Shown one piece after another: positions 1 to 9,373 of a stretch of 64,000 nt of DNA; positions within the stretch are counted from its first letter, which is position 1; the number at the start of each line of letters is the position of its first letter. Under the pieces are notes generated by a model. That model was not told where the DNA came from. It saw nothing but the letters and a program-made list of their open reading frames with translations, and ran no database searches. Source of the stretch: Lysinibacillus sphaericus OT4b.31 (GTDB lineage Bacteria > Bacillota > Bacilli > Bacillales_A > Planococcaceae); the NCBI RefSeq assembly GCF_000392615.1, contig NZ_KB933398.1:1648082-1712081 (forward strand). The letters are read 5' to 3'. Both the position numbers and the translations under genes were made by a program.

Positions 1-1
1 A

Positions 2-2428
2 ATCGTGACACATGCCCATACAAAAACCTTTTACCGTGTACCCCGTGTAACACGCGCAACGCTTGAACAGTATAGAGAGGGGCTATTAGTCGGCTCAGGC
101 TGCAGTAATGGTGAATTGTTTGAAACGATGATGAATAAATCACCAGAAGAAGCGGAACAAATAGCGAGATTTTATGATTATATTGAAGTGCAACCGAAAG
201 CTGTCTATGCACCATTAATCGAACGTAATGTAGTGCGGGATGAATGGACGATCGAGGATATTATACGTAAGCTTGTAAAGCTTGGGAAAAAGCTTGATAA
301 GCCAGTTGTTGCAACTGGCAATGTTCATTACTTAGATCCAACAGATGCAATGTTTAGACAAATATTGATTGGTTCCCAAGGGGGCGCCAATATTTTAAAT
401 AGATCGAAGTTACCGGAGGTTCATTTTAGAACGACGGATGAGATGCTCCATGAATTTGATTTTTTAGGGCCAGATATTGCGAAAGAAATTGTTGTGACAA
501 ATTCCCAAAAAATAGCGGATATGATTGGGGATGTAAAACCGATTAAGGATGACCTCTATACACCGAAAATTGAAGGCTCTGATGATGAAGTAACAAATTT
601 AACGTATGAGATGGCCCATCGCATTTACGGTGACGAGTTACCAGAAATCGTCAAGGCTCGTATTGACAAGGAATTAAAGTCGATATTGGGACATGGTTTT
701 GGTGTTATCTATTTAATTTCCGCGAAGCTTGTGAAAAAGTCATTAGCAGATGGCTATTTAGTAGGGTCTCGTGGTTCGGTTGGTTCTTCCCTTGTCGCTA
801 CTTTTATGGAAATTACCGAAGTAAATCCACTGCCACCTCATTATATTTGTCCAAATTGTAAGCATGTGGAGTTTTTTGATGATGGTTCGGTTAGCTCAGG
901 CTATGATTTGCCAAATAAGGACTGTACGGAATGTGGCACAGCGTATAAAAAGGACGGTCAAGATATTCCATTCGAAACTTTCCTAGGCTTCAAAGGAGAT
1001 AAAGTCCCTGATATTGATTTGAACTTCTCAGGGGAATATCAACCGCAAGCACATAACTATACAAAGGTATTGTTTGGAGAAGATTATGTATTCCGTGCAG
1101 GGACAATCGGTACAGTTGCGGAGAAGACAGCTTATGGCTACGTAAAAGGCTATGCAAACGATCATAATCTACACTTTCGTGGTGCTGAGGTAGATCGTTT
1201 AGTTCAAGGCTGTACAGGAGTAAAACGTACGACAGGGCAACACCCAGGTGGTATCATCGTAGTACCAGATTATATGGATATTTATGATTTCTCACCAGTG
1301 CAGTTTCCAGCAGATGCACAAGATTCAGAGTGGCGTACAACACACTTTGATTTCCACTCCATTCACGATAATATTTTAAAGCTCGATATACTCGGGCACG
1401 ATGATCCGACCGTTATTCGGATGTTGCAGGATTTATCGGGTATTGACCCAAAAACCATTCCAACAGATGATCCGGTCGTGATGAAAATTTTTAGTTCGCC
1501 TGAATCCTTGGGTGTTACTGAGAAACAAATTGGTTGTAAGACAGGAACACTTGGAATTCCAGAGTTTGGTACACGTTTCGTGCGTCAAATGCTAGAGGAC
1601 ACAAAACCATCTACGTTCTCAGAGCTTGTGCAAATATCAGGACTCTCTCATGGAACGGACGTTTGGCTGGGTAACGCACAAGAGCTCATTCAAAATGGCA
1701 CTTGTGTACTGAAAGAAGTAATAGGCTGTCGTGATGACATTATGGTCTATTTAATCTATCAAGGGCTTGAACCATCGTTGGCCTTTAAAATTATGGAATC
1801 CGTTCGTAAAGGGAAAGGGTTATCGGGGGAATTTGAAGCCGAGATGCTCGCAAATAAAGTGCCAGGCTGGTATATCGAATCATGTAAAAAAATTAAATAC
1901 ATGTTCCCGAAGGCCCATGCCGCCGCTTATGTCTTAATGGCGGTACGGATAGCTTGGTTTAAGGTTCATTTCCCGATTCTCTATTATGCAGCGTACTTCA
2001 CAGTGCGAGCAGATGATTTTGATTTAATTTCGATGACACAGGGGTCACAAATGATTCGTGCGAAAATTGATGAAATCAATATGAAGGGCTTAGATGCTTC
2101 AACTAAAGAGAAAAACTTACTAACGGTCATGGAACTTGCGCTTGAAATGTGTGAACGTGGTATGAGTTTCAAAAAGGTTGACTTGTATCGTTCCCAAGCT
2201 AGTGAGTTCATAATTGATGGTAATGCCTTGATTCCACCTTTTGATGCGATTCCTGGTCTTGGTACGAACGTTGCAAAAACAATTGTAGCTGCTCGTGAAG
2301 ATGGAGAGTTTTTATCGAAGGAAGATTTACAGCAACGCGGTCGAGTGTCAAAAACACTTATTGAGTATATGGATCAATTAGGGTGTTTGGAAGGGATGCC
2401 AGACGCGAACCAACTGTCATTATTTTAA
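2..2428 (+). CDS. polC: DNA polymerase III alpha subunit PolC, C-terminal part (5' end outside window)
   Basis: Main replicative polymerase of Firmicutes. The frame is already open at base 2, so about 808 residues of a roughly 1,430-residue protein are present. Counting from the GTG at base 5, the fragment holds the end of the PHP region ([10 protein letters not shown] near residue 105), then the PolC palm. A Cys pair at about 282/285 (CPNC) and another at 307/310 (CTEC) form the PolC-type zinc site. PDIDLNFSG around residue 336 carries the catalytic aspartates in the form typical of PolC rather than DnaE. The helix-hairpin-helix-like C-terminal part follows ([14 protein letters not shown]). 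No frame disruption is visible. It is followed by a terminator at 2518-2545. PolC next to rimP-nusA is the usual Bacillales order. Confidence 0.97.
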   Translation: MVTHAHTKTFYRVPRVTRATLEQYREGLLVGSGCSNGELFETMMNKSPEEAEQIARFYDYIEVQPKAVYAPLIERNVVRDEWTIEDIIRKLVKLGKKLDKPVVATGNVHYLDPTDAMFRQILIGSQGGANILNRSKLPEVHFRTTDEMLHEFDFLGPDIAKEIVVTNSQKIADMIGDVKPIKDDLYTPKIEGSDDEVTNLTYEMAHRIYGDELPEIVKARIDKELKSILGHGFGVIYLISAKLVKKSLADGYLVGSRGSVGSSLVATFMEITEVNPLPPHYICPNCKHVEFFDDGSVSSGYDLPNKDCTECGTAYKKDGQDIPFETFLGFKGDKVPDIDLNFSGEYQPQAHNYTKVLFGEDYVFRAGTIGTVAEKTAYGYVKGYANDHNLHFRGAEVDRLVQGCTGVKRTTGQHPGGIIVVPDYMDIYDFSPVQFPADAQDSEWRTTHFDFHSIHDNILKLDILGHDDPTVIRMLQDLSGIDPKTIPTDDPVVMKIFSSPESLGVTEKQIGCKTGTLGIPEFGTRFVRQMLEDTKPSTFSELVQISGLSHGTDVWLGNAQELIQNGTCVLKEVIGCRDDIMVYLIYQGLEPSLAFKIMESVRKGKGLSGEFEAEMLANKVPGWYIESCKKIKYMFPKAHAAAYVLMAVRIAWFKVHFPILYYAAYFTVRADDFDLISMTQGSQMIRAKIDEINMKGLDASTKEKNLLTVMELALEMCERGMSFKKVDLYRSQASEFIIDGNALIPPFDAIPGLGTNVAKTIVAAREDGEFLSKEDLQQRGRVSKTLIEYMDQLGCLEGMPDANQLSLF

Positions 2429-2517
2429 CGATACTTTATTGTCCTAAATAAGGAAATTTGCAATGTAATGTGAATTGTGCTATCCTTATGGTAATAATTT
2501 GTTGATAGTTTTCCAGC

Positions 2518-2545
2518 AAAAGAGTGGGTCCTTCCCGCTCTTTTC
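2518..2545 (+). terminator. Rho-independent terminator after polC
   Basis: A 10-bp stem AAAGAGTGGG/CCCGCTCTTT with a short TCCTT loop runs into a T-rich tract. It lies 90 bp downstream of the polC stop and separates polC from rimP. Confidence 0.85.
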
Positions 2546-2598
2546 TGTTGTTATATCGTAGCAAAACAAATTTTTTGACTAACAGCAGGTAAGACCGT

Positions 2599-2626
2599 CA
2601 AATTTCACCAAAGCAAATGGTGGAAT
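2599..2626 (+). other. Hairpin upstream of rimP
   Basis: Inverted repeat AAATTTCACCA / TGGTGGAATTT around a 6-7 nt loop, about 45 bp before the rimP start and probably within its leader. There is no T run, so it is unlikely to be an intrinsic terminator. Function unknown. Confidence 0.4.
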
Positions 2627-2670
2627 TTCTGTTTTATTACGCCAGAAATTGATAAATGCAGGAGGAAACA

Positions 2671-3147
2671 ATGAGCAAAGTACCATCTGTTATTGAAGAA
2701 CTTGCCATGCCAATTGTTGAAGAGTTAAATCTTGAGTTAGTGGATGTCGAGTTCGTAAAAGAAGGACGTAACTGGTTTTTACGTGTTTATGTGGATACAC
2801 CTGAGGGTGGAATTGACATTGACCAATGTGCTCAAGTTAGTGAACGACTTAGTTTACTGTTGGATGAAAAAGATCCGATTACACAAAACTATTATTTAGA
2901 AGTATCTTCACCAGGTGCAGAACGTCCATTGAAAAAAGATGCTGATTTTGAAAAAGCGATTGGTAAATTTATTTATGTAAAAACCTATGAGCCCATCAAG
3001 GACATGAAGGAATTCCAAGGCTACTTAACGTCATACGATAATCATATAATAGTGATGGAAGTACGTATTAAAACGCGAAAAATTACAGTAACAATTGAAC
3101 AGGAAAAAATCGCTTTGGCACGACTTGCCATCGATTTCACAGCATAA
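2671..3147 (+). CDS. rimP: Ribosome maturation factor RimP
   Basis: Cytoplasmic factor for 30S subunit maturation, 158 residues, the usual family length. The start ATG at 2671 is chosen because AGGAGG at 2660-2666 precedes it at good spacing; the in-frame ATG at 2656 overlaps that ribosome site. The N-terminal alpha/beta domain has the family pattern around LVDVEFVKEGRNWFLRVYVD and the PITQNYYLEVSSPGAERPL segment. The C-terminal Sm-like barrel follows. It lies 24 bp before nusA in the standard rimP-nusA-ylxR-ylxQ-infB order, consistent with cotranscription. Confidence 0.95.
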   Translation: MSKVPSVIEELAMPIVEELNLELVDVEFVKEGRNWFLRVYVDTPEGGIDIDQCAQVSERLSLLLDEKDPITQNYYLEVSSPGAERPLKKDADFEKAIGKFIYVKTYEPIKDMKEFQGYLTSYDNHIIVMEVRIKTRKITVTIEQEKIALARLAIDFTA

Positions 3148-3171
3148 TGCATATTTAGGAGTGAAAACAAA

Positions 3172-4311
3172 ATGAGTAGTGATTTGTTAGATGCGCTAAC
3201 TGCGCTAGAAGAACAAAAAGGAATTTCAAGAGATGTGTTAATCGAAGCGATTGAGGCGGCATTAGTAACAGCATACAAACGCAACTTTAACCAAGCTCAA
3301 AATGTCCGAGTAGATTTAAATTTAGATAAGGGCTCAATTCGTGTATTTTCACGAAAAGATGTTGTGGAAGAAGTAGATGACGATCGCTTACAAATTTCAT
3401 TAGAAGATGCAAAGGCCATTAATCCAGCATATCAATTAGAGGATATCGTAGAGCAAGAAGTAACGCCTCGTAATTTTGGCCGAATCGCAGCACAAACAGC
3501 GAAACAGGTTGTTACACAACGTGTACGTGAGGCAGAGCGAGGCTTAATTTATGAGCAGTATGTGGATCGTGAGGATGATATTGTCACAGGTGTTGTTGAA
3601 CGTCTAGATGCGCGTAATATTTATGTTGGGCTAGGTAAAGTCGAAGCAGCGTTACCACAAAACGAACAAATTCAAGGTGAAACGTATCATCCACATGATC
3701 GTATTAAAGTATACATTACGAAAGTTGAACGTACGACGCGTGGACCACAAGTCATTGTATCGCGTACACACCCTGGCTTACTACGTCGTTTATTTGAAAT
3801 GGAAGTACCTGAAATTTATGAGGGTATTGTCGAAATCAAATCCATTGCACGTGAGGCTGGCGATCGTTCTAAAATCTCTGTCTTTGCTCATAATGAGGAA
3901 GTCGATCCGGTTGGTTCTTGTGTTGGTGCCAAAGGTGCGCGTGTACAAACAATTGTCAATGAATTAAACGGTGAGAAAATTGATATTGTTGAATGGTCAG
4001 AAGATCCTGTTGTATTTGTAGCAAATGCTCTTAGTCCTTCAAAAGTATTAGATGTGCAAGTGAATGAAGAAGAAAAGTCAACAACTGTTGTCGTGCCAGA
4101 CTATCAATTGTCTTTAGCAATCGGTAAACGCGGTCAAAATGCTCGATTAGCTGCGAAACTAACTGGTTGGAAAATTGATATTAAAAGTGAAACAGATGCA
4201 CGTGAGTTAGGTATTTACCCATCTGCAACAAGCACTTTTGTACCTGCGGAAGATGTGGAAAGCGACTACGAAGATGTAGCAGTTGACTTATATCAAGACG
4301 ACGAAGAATAA
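3172..4311 (+). CDS. nusA: Transcription termination/antitermination factor NusA
   Basis: RNA-polymerase-associated elongation, pausing and termination factor, 379 residues, matching the short Firmicute form without the extra C-terminal repeats of E. coli NusA. Domains in order are the N-terminal polymerase-binding domain (1-125), S1 (about 130-200, DDIVTGVVERLDARNIYVGLGK), KH1 with its loop in VGAKGARV, and KH2 with IGKRGQNARLAAKLTGW. The acidic C-terminal tail ends in YQDDEE. An AGGAGTG ribosome site precedes the ATG. The gap to ylxR is about 200 bp and strongly palindromic, which is unusual for this operon. Confidence 0.97.
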   Translation: MSSDLLDALTALEEQKGISRDVLIEAIEAALVTAYKRNFNQAQNVRVDLNLDKGSIRVFSRKDVVEEVDDDRLQISLEDAKAINPAYQLEDIVEQEVTPRNFGRIAAQTAKQVVTQRVREAERGLIYEQYVDREDDIVTGVVERLDARNIYVGLGKVEAALPQNEQIQGETYHPHDRIKVYITKVERTTRGPQVIVSRTHPGLLRRLFEMEVPEIYEGIVEIKSIAREAGDRSKISVFAHNEEVDPVGSCVGAKGARVQTIVNELNGEKIDIVEWSEDPVVFVANALSPSKVLDVQVNEEEKSTTVVVPDYQLSLAIGKRGQNARLAAKLTGWKIDIKSETDARELGIYPSATSTFVPAEDVESDYEDVAVDLYQDDEE

Positions 4312-4325
4312 GTAAGAAAGCCCGT

Positions 4326-4427
4326 GTGACTAGTCAACTGACTTCATGCTGTGGACGCCTAGCGTCGACTGCATAAAGTCATAGTCACCGGCACATGTCT
4401 TGGATTTGGCATGACGATGCCAAATCC
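4326..4427 (+). other. Structured nusA-ylxR intergenic segment (nested hairpins)
   Basis: Three nested pairings plus one separate hairpin are readable. GTGACTA (4326-4332) pairs with TAGTCAC (4382-4388). GACTTCATGC (4340-4349) pairs with GCATAAAGTC (4371-4380), allowing one mismatch. GACGC (4354-4358) pairs with GCGTC (4362-4366). GGATTTGGCAT (4402-4412) pairs perfectly with ATGCCAAATCC (4417-4427) around a GACG loop. No T run follows the last hairpin, so it is not a typical intrinsic terminator. It may be a leader or attenuator for ylxR-infB, or a small inserted repeat. Confidence 0.6.
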
Positions 4428-4510
4428 GAAACTACGCTGAAGCAGTTAGTTTTAGTTATATTATGGTTAGTCCACCTCTTACGAAGCTTCAGAGAGGAAA
4501 GGTGATTCTT

Positions 4511-4789
4511 ATGGTGGTTAATAAAAAAGTGCCTCTTCGAAAATGTGTAGCCACTGGAGAAATGCTACCAAAAAAAGAAATGATTCGGGTTGTTCGTTCG
4601 AAAGAGGGCGAAGTAAGCGTTGATGTCTCGGGGAAAAAGCCTGGACGTGGCGCCTATGTTTCAAAGTCAGAACAAGCGATTGACATCGCACGCAAGAAAA
4701 ATGTTTTAGGGCACCAACTTGATGTAAAAATTCCTGAAGAAGTCTACGAAGAACTACTAACGATTATTCGTAGGGAGTCAATACTATGA
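4511..4789 (+). CDS. ylxR: YlxR family RNA-binding protein (RnpM)
   Basis: Small basic RNA-binding protein of the nusA operon, 92 residues. In Bacillus, YlxR/RnpM has been linked to RNase P modulation. The start at ATG 4511 follows GAGAGGAAAGGTG and leaves the normal family N-terminus (VPLRKCVATGEMLPKKEMIRVVRS); the in-frame ATG at 4463 has no ribosome site. The family signature GRGAYVSK is near residue 56. Its stop TGA overlaps the next ATG by 4 bp (ATGA), indicating translational coupling to ylxQ. Confidence 0.93.
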   Translation: MVVNKKVPLRKCVATGEMLPKKEMIRVVRSKEGEVSVDVSGKKPGRGAYVSKSEQAIDIARKKNVLGHQLDVKIPEEVYEELLTIIRRESIL

Positions 4790-5094
4790 CAAATCAAGCA
4801 GTGTTTAATTTGCTTGGCATCGCGGCAAGAGCCCGTAAAGTCATTTCAGGAGAAGAGTTAGTAGTAAAGGAAGTCCGCAATGGTAATGCTAAGATAGTAC
4901 TGCTTGCAAACGATGCTTCTAAAAACTCTAGCAAAAAAATTCAAGATAAATGCACGTATTACAACGTTGAGTATCATGTAGTTGGCGATCGTTATGATCT
5001 AGGACATGCTACAGGTAAAGAAGCCCGAGTGGCTCTAGCTATTACCGATAAAGGTTTTGCAAGCAAATTGTCTAGTCTACTCAACGAAAAATAA
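4786..5094 (+). CDS. ylxQ: YlxQ, L7Ae-family ribosomal protein
   Basis: L7Ae/L30e-type RNA-binding protein of 102 residues, expected to bind kink-turn RNA. The family segment [21 protein letters not shown] opens the protein, followed by [17 protein letters not shown] and the C-terminal GRVA-like [16 protein letters not shown]. It is translationally coupled to ylxR (4-bp overlap) and followed 14 bp later by infB. Kink-turn binding is family knowledge, not visible here. Confidence 0.92.
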   Translation: MTNQAVFNLLGIAARARKVISGEELVVKEVRNGNAKIVLLANDASKNSSKKIQDKCTYYNVEYHVVGDRYDLGHATGKEARVALAITDKGFASKLSSLLNEK

Positions 5095-5108
5095 TCGGGG
5101 GTGAGCAG

Positions 5109-7403
5109 ATGACCAAAATCAGAGTTCATGAATATGCGAAACAAGTGAATAAGTCGAGTAAAGAGGTTATTGAAGCGCTAAATAAATTAAATGTGAGTGT
5201 AACCAATCATATGTCTATGTTGGAAAACGACACAGTGACAAAGTTAAACCAATCATTTAAACCAGCAACTGAGAAAAAACAAGCGCAACAACCTACTCAA
5301 AATGCATCACAACGATCACAATCTAATGGGCAACAAAGACCACAACAATCGGTGAAAAAACAAGAGGGACAAAAGCAGCAATCTGTTACCTCTAAACCAA
5401 GAACGAACACTCAGCAACAATCTCAACAATCGTACCAAAACCAAAATTCGTCTAACGAAAAATCTAAGAATACTAAAGGTAATCAAAATCGAAATATGAC
5501 ACAAAATAATAATAACAACAACAATAATAATAACCGAAGAGGCGGCGGCTACAACCAACGTCCAAAACCAGGAATTCACGGCGGTAAACGCCGTCATCCA
5601 AAAACGCATCAGCCTACATTACCAGTGAAACAAAAAGAATTACCAGAAAAAATTACATTTGTTGAATCTCTTTCTGTCGCAGAATTAGCTAAAAAGCTGC
5701 ACCGTGAGCCATCTGAAATCATTAAAAAATTATTCATGCTTGGTGTAATGGCGACAATTAACCAAGAATTAGATAAGGATGCAATCGAGTTAATTTGTAC
5801 AGACTATGGTGTAGAAGTAGAAGAAGAAATTCGTATAGATATTACGGATTTAGAAACGCACTTCGAACAAACAGAGGAAGTAAATGAAGCAGAATTATCA
5901 GAACGTCCTCCTGTAGTAACAATTATGGGTCACGTTGACCATGGTAAAACAACGTTACTAGATTCTATCCGTCATACAAAAGTTACAGCTGTAGAAGCGG
6001 GTGGTATTACGCAACATATCGGTGCTTACCAAGTAACTGAAGGCGATAAGAAAATTACATTCCTAGATACACCTGGACATGCTGCTTTCACAACGATGCG
6101 TGCACGTGGTGCGAAAGTAACGGACTTAACAATTTTAGTGGTAGCTGCGGATGATGGTGTAATGCCTCAAACCGTTGAAGCCATCAACCATGCAAAAGCG
6201 GCAGAAGTGCCAATTATTGTAGCGGTTAATAAGATGGATAAACCTTCAGCAAACCCTGACCGCGTTATGCAAGAATTAACAGAACATGGTTTAGTACCTG
6301 AAGCTTGGGGTGGCGAAACAATTTTCGTACCAATCTCAGCATTAAAAGGTGAAGGTATCGATACATTATTAGAAATGGTATTACTTGTAGCTGAGGTTGG
6401 CGAGTTAAAAGCAAATCCTGACCGTTTAGCACTTGGTACAGTGATCGAAGCACAGCTTGATAAAGGCCGTGGTTCAGTAGCGACGCTTTTAGTACAAGAT
6501 GGCACATTAAAAGTTGGAGATCCAATCGTAGTTGGCCATGCATATGGTCGTGTACGTGCAATGGTCAATGATAAAGGCCGTCGTGTCAAAGAGGCTGGTC
6601 CATCAACACCAGTAGAAATTACAGGTTTAAGCGATGTGCCACAAGCTGGTGACCGCTTCGTTGTATTCGAAGACGAAAAAACAGCACGCCAAGTTGGGGA
6701 AACACGTGCAATGACAGCGATTCAAGCACAACGTTCTGAAAAGCAACGTGTCACGCTGGATAACTTGTTTGAACAAATGAGCCAAGGCGAAATGAAAGAA
6801 CTTAACTTAATCGTTAAAGCTGACGTACAGGGTACAGTAGAAGCAATGGCTGCATCACTTATGAAAATTGATGTCGAAGGCGTTAACGTGAAAATTATTC
6901 ATACTGGTGCTGGGGCAATTACAGAATCAGATATTTCTCTTGCGGCAGCATCAAATGCCATTGTTATTGGCTTCAACGTACGTCCTGATGTCAATGCAAA
7001 ACGTGCAGCTGAAGAAGAAGGCGTAGACATTCGTTTACACCGCGTTATCTACAAAGTAATCGAAGAAATCGAGCAAGCGATGAAAGGTATGCTTGATCCA
7101 GAATTTGAAGAAAAAATTATTGGTCAGGCGGAAGTTCGTCAAACGATTAAAGTATCAAAAGTTGGTACAATTGCCGGTTCTTATATAACAGAAGGTAAAG
7201 TAACTCGCGATTCTGGCGTACGCGTCATCCGTGACAACGTCGTGATTTTCGAAGGTGAACTAGATACATTAAAACGCTTCAAAGATGAAGTAAAAGAAGT
7301 GGCAAGAGGTTACGAATGTGGTATTACAATTACAAACTTCAATGATATTAAAGAAGGCGACATTATTGAAGCTTACATTATGGAAGAAATTAAACGTTCA
7401 TAA
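5109..7403 (+). CDS. infB: Translation initiation factor IF-2
   Basis: GTPase that places initiator fMet-tRNA on the 30S subunit, 764 residues. The N-terminal IF2N domain ([19 protein letters not shown]) is followed by a Gln/Asn/Ser-rich linker (about 55-150) containing a run of ten asparagines. A second IF2N-like domain (SVAELAKKL) follows. The G domain begins with G1 GHVDHGKTT at residue 274; G3 is DTPGH, G4 is NKMD and G5 is SALKGEG. Domains II-IV follow. The stop TAA shares one base with the ylxP ATG. The low-complexity linker is longer and more Asn-rich than needed, but linker variability is normal in IF-2. Confidence 0.97.
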   Translation: MTKIRVHEYAKQVNKSSKEVIEALNKLNVSVTNHMSMLENDTVTKLNQSFKPATEKKQAQQPTQNASQRSQSNGQQRPQQSVKKQEGQKQQSVTSKPRTNTQQQSQQSYQNQNSSNEKSKNTKGNQNRNMTQNNNNNNNNNNRRGGGYNQRPKPGIHGGKRRHPKTHQPTLPVKQKELPEKITFVESLSVAELAKKLHREPSEIIKKLFMLGVMATINQELDKDAIELICTDYGVEVEEEIRIDITDLETHFEQTEEVNEAELSERPPVVTIMGHVDHGKTTLLDSIRHTKVTAVEAGGITQHIGAYQVTEGDKKITFLDTPGHAAFTTMRARGAKVTDLTILVVAADDGVMPQTVEAINHAKAAEVPIIVAVNKMDKPSANPDRVMQELTEHGLVPEAWGGETIFVPISALKGEGIDTLLEMVLLVAEVGELKANPDRLALGTVIEAQLDKGRGSVATLLVQDGTLKVGDPIVVGHAYGRVRAMVNDKGRRVKEAGPSTPVEITGLSDVPQAGDRFVVFEDEKTARQVGETRAMTAIQAQRSEKQRVTLDNLFEQMSQGEMKELNLIVKADVQGTVEAMAASLMKIDVEGVNVKIIHTGAGAITESDISLAAASNAIVIGFNVRPDVNAKRAAEEEGVDIRLHRVIYKVIEEIEQAMKGMLDPEFEEKIIGQAEVRQTIKVSKVGTIAGSYITEGKVTRDSGVRVIRDNVVIFEGELDTLKRFKDEVKEVARGYECGITITNFNDIKEGDIIEAYIMEEIKRS

Positions 7404-7681
7404 TGATTGTCTATGCAGAGGTTGAATTCATCATTCAAACTGCCCATTCGTTAAAGGAAAAACGCGCTGTCTTACAGCGTATGATTACCCGCACAAAGCA
7501 GAAATTTAATGTGTCCATTGCGGAAATTGACCATCAAAATGTATGGCAGCGAACAAAATTAGCGCTTGTTGCTGTTTCTTCTTCGAAAGATGCAGCTGAG
7601 CGTGAAATCAATCATGCACTCCATTATTTGCAGTCAAATCCGTCTTGGGAGCAGCTAAATGTGTGGCGAGACTATTTATAA
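7403..7681 (+). CDS. ylxP: YlxP, DUF503 family protein
   Basis: Small protein of 92 residues with the DUF503 pattern (EVEFIIQTAHSLKEKRAVLQRMITRTKQKFNVSIAEIDHQNVWQRT). It always sits between infB and rbfA in Bacillales. A role in late 30S assembly has been proposed for the family; nothing in the sequence defines a catalytic site. The start overlaps the infB stop by one base. A 200-bp structured gap follows before rbfA. Confidence 0.9.
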   Translation: MIVYAEVEFIIQTAHSLKEKRAVLQRMITRTKQKFNVSIAEIDHQNVWQRTKLALVAVSSSKDAAEREINHALHYLQSNPSWEQLNVWRDYL

Positions 7682-7714
7682 GTAGGGAAGGGTTTTTGCG
7701 CTTATTTGTACGCG

Positions 7715-7840
7715 AGAGACATAGTACTGTTAGCAGCTATGTCTCTATCCGTGTATAACATGTGCTTGGATCATTCAATCTTGCTACTCCTCTATATGTT
7801 TCACCGTTGAGGACGTGTTAGCAAGAGTAGAACCCAAGCA
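7715..7840 (+). other. Two stacked hairpins in the ylxP-rbfA gap
   Basis: Hairpin 1: AGAGACATAG (7715-7724) pairs perfectly with CTATGTCTCT (7737-7746). Hairpin 2 is a three-tier stem: TGCTTGG (7763-7769) with CCAAGCA (7834-7840), TCTTGCTA (7779-7786) with TAGCAAGA (7819-7826), and TCCTC (7788-7792) with GAGGA (7809-7813). No T run follows. B. subtilis has almost no gap here, so this is either an inserted repeat or an RNA element controlling rbfA. Confidence 0.6.
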
Positions 7841-7882
7841 AGTAGTGTAACAATCTGGACATCGAAATTGAGGTGACGAACT

Positions 7883-8224
7883 ATGTCTCTACGCTCAAAT
7901 CGTGTTGCTGAGCAAATGAAAAAAGAACTTGGTGAGATTATTGGCCGTAAAGTTAAAGATCCACGTGTTGGCTTCGTAACTGTTACAGGCGTTGACGTAA
8001 CAGGTGATTTACAACAAGCAACAATTTATATCACTTCTCTAGGCAATGAACGCGAACGAGAGGAAACACTAAAAGCATTAGTAAAAGCTTCTGGTTTCAT
8101 TCGTTCAGAAATCGGTTCACGTATCCGTTTACGTCGAACACCTGAGTTAATCTTTGAGTTTGATTCATCGATTGAATATGGGAACCGAATTGATTCATTA
8201 CTACGTGATTTACACAAAGAATAA
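7883..8224 (+). CDS. rbfA: 30S ribosome-binding factor RbfA
   Basis: Cold-shock-associated 30S maturation factor of 113 residues with a single KH-like domain. The family segments [44 protein letters not shown] and [25 protein letters not shown] are intact. The ribosome site TTGAGGTGA precedes ATG 7883. It is flanked on both sides by structured intergenic DNA. Confidence 0.95.
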   Translation: MSLRSNRVAEQMKKELGEIIGRKVKDPRVGFVTVTGVDVTGDLQQATIYITSLGNEREREETLKALVKASGFIRSEIGSRIRLRRTPELIFEFDSSIEYGNRIDSLLRDLHKE

Positions 8225-8354
8225 CCAATGTGCTTACGCGCTCTACTATCCCCGACAAGCGTTGAAGAGCCCAAAGTGAGAGGGATACTTACACTTTCAC
8301 CCGATGCTTTACGACCGCTAAGGGAACGAGCTAAGGCCTACAAGAATAGAAAAT

Positions 8355-8398
8355 AAAAAAGTCTGCCACATGCATGTCCATGCAGGCAGGCTTTTTTC
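8355..8398 (+). terminator. Terminator-like hairpin between rbfA and truB
   Basis: AAAAAAG(T)CTGCC pairs with GGCAG(G)CTTTTTT around an inner ACATGCATGT palindrome and ends in a T run. It would separate rbfA from truB. The preceding 130 bp (8225-8354) hold a further inverted repeat AAAGTG/CACTTT near 8275-8305. Confidence 0.7.
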
Positions 8399-8448
8399 TG
8401 TATGTTAGTACAAATACACGAAGGTAAATTTGAATTTGGGGGATTTAT

Positions 8449-9360
8449 ATGAACGGTATTTTACCGCTTTGGAAGGAACGTGGCATGACGAGCCATGATT
8501 GCGTATTTAAATTACGAAAGATATTACGTACAAAAAAGGTTGGCCATACAGGCACTCTGGATCCTGGTGTGGAGGGTGTCCTACCTATTTGCATTGGCCA
8601 GGCAACTCGTATTGCAGAATATTTAACAGATGCGGGCAAGACATATGAAGCGGTTATTTCGATTGGACGGACAACAACAACAGAGGATGCAGAAGGGGAA
8701 ACAGTTGAGGAAGATAACACAAATAAGTCGTTTACACGTGCTAAACTGCTCGAAGTATTAGCTTCCTTAACAGGGGTTATTAATCAAACACCACCGATGT
8801 TTTCGGCTGTTAAAGTGAATGGTAAGCGCTTATATGAATATGCACGTAAGGGAGAAACTGTCGAGAGACCAACCCGTCAGGTGACAATTCATGCCTTAGA
8901 GCTACTAGATAATGCGGATTTTTACGAAGGACAAGAAATAACTTTCCCTGTCCGTATAGCCTGTAGCAAGGGCACATATATACGCACTTTATCGGTTCAA
9001 ATTGGCGAGGCACTTGGGTATCCAGCCCATATGAAAGAACTCGTTCGTACAGCGTCAGGCACATTTAAACAAGACAATTGTTTTACATTGGCACAAGTAG
9101 CAGAGCTAATGGAAGCAGAACAAGTCAATACTTGTATCTTACCTGTTGAGCATGCACTATCAGATTACCCATATATTGAGATATCGCCTGCCATTGAAAA
9201 AGAAATTTTCAATGGACAAGTGCTTCCAGCAGATGCATTATTAAAGATACATGATAAAATTGTGTTTGGGATTAATGGGAAAGCATTTGCGGTATATCAA
9301 GCTCATCCGACAAAGGAAGGGTTTATGAAGCCACATAAAATGTTCCCGACGATAGAGTAG
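8449..9360 (+). CDS. truB: tRNA pseudouridine-55 synthase TruB
   Basis: Makes pseudouridine 55 in the T loop of tRNAs; 303 residues. The catalytic aspartate is D38 in HTGTLDPGVEGVLP. The conserved KTYEA segment and GTYIRTL are present, followed by the C-terminal TruB/PUA-like part. The ribosome site GGGGGA precedes the ATG. The stop is 13 bp before ribF, with AGGAGG between them, so truB-ribF form a pair as in Bacillus. Confidence 0.96.
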   Translation: MNGILPLWKERGMTSHDCVFKLRKILRTKKVGHTGTLDPGVEGVLPICIGQATRIAEYLTDAGKTYEAVISIGRTTTTEDAEGETVEEDNTNKSFTRAKLLEVLASLTGVINQTPPMFSAVKVNGKRLYEYARKGETVERPTRQVTIHALELLDNADFYEGQEITFPVRIACSKGTYIRTLSVQIGEALGYPAHMKELVRTASGTFKQDNCFTLAQVAELMEAEQVNTCILPVEHALSDYPYIEISPAIEKEIFNGQVLPADALLKIHDKIVFGINGKAFAVYQAHPTKEGFMKPHKMFPTIE

Positions 9361-9373
9361 GAGGATTTTTTGT

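Noticed and set aside
6167..6589. Long reverse-strand open frames inside infB
   Set aside because: They lie wholly within a well-conserved gene on the other strand, have no ribosome site and no family resemblance; they are codon-bias shadows.
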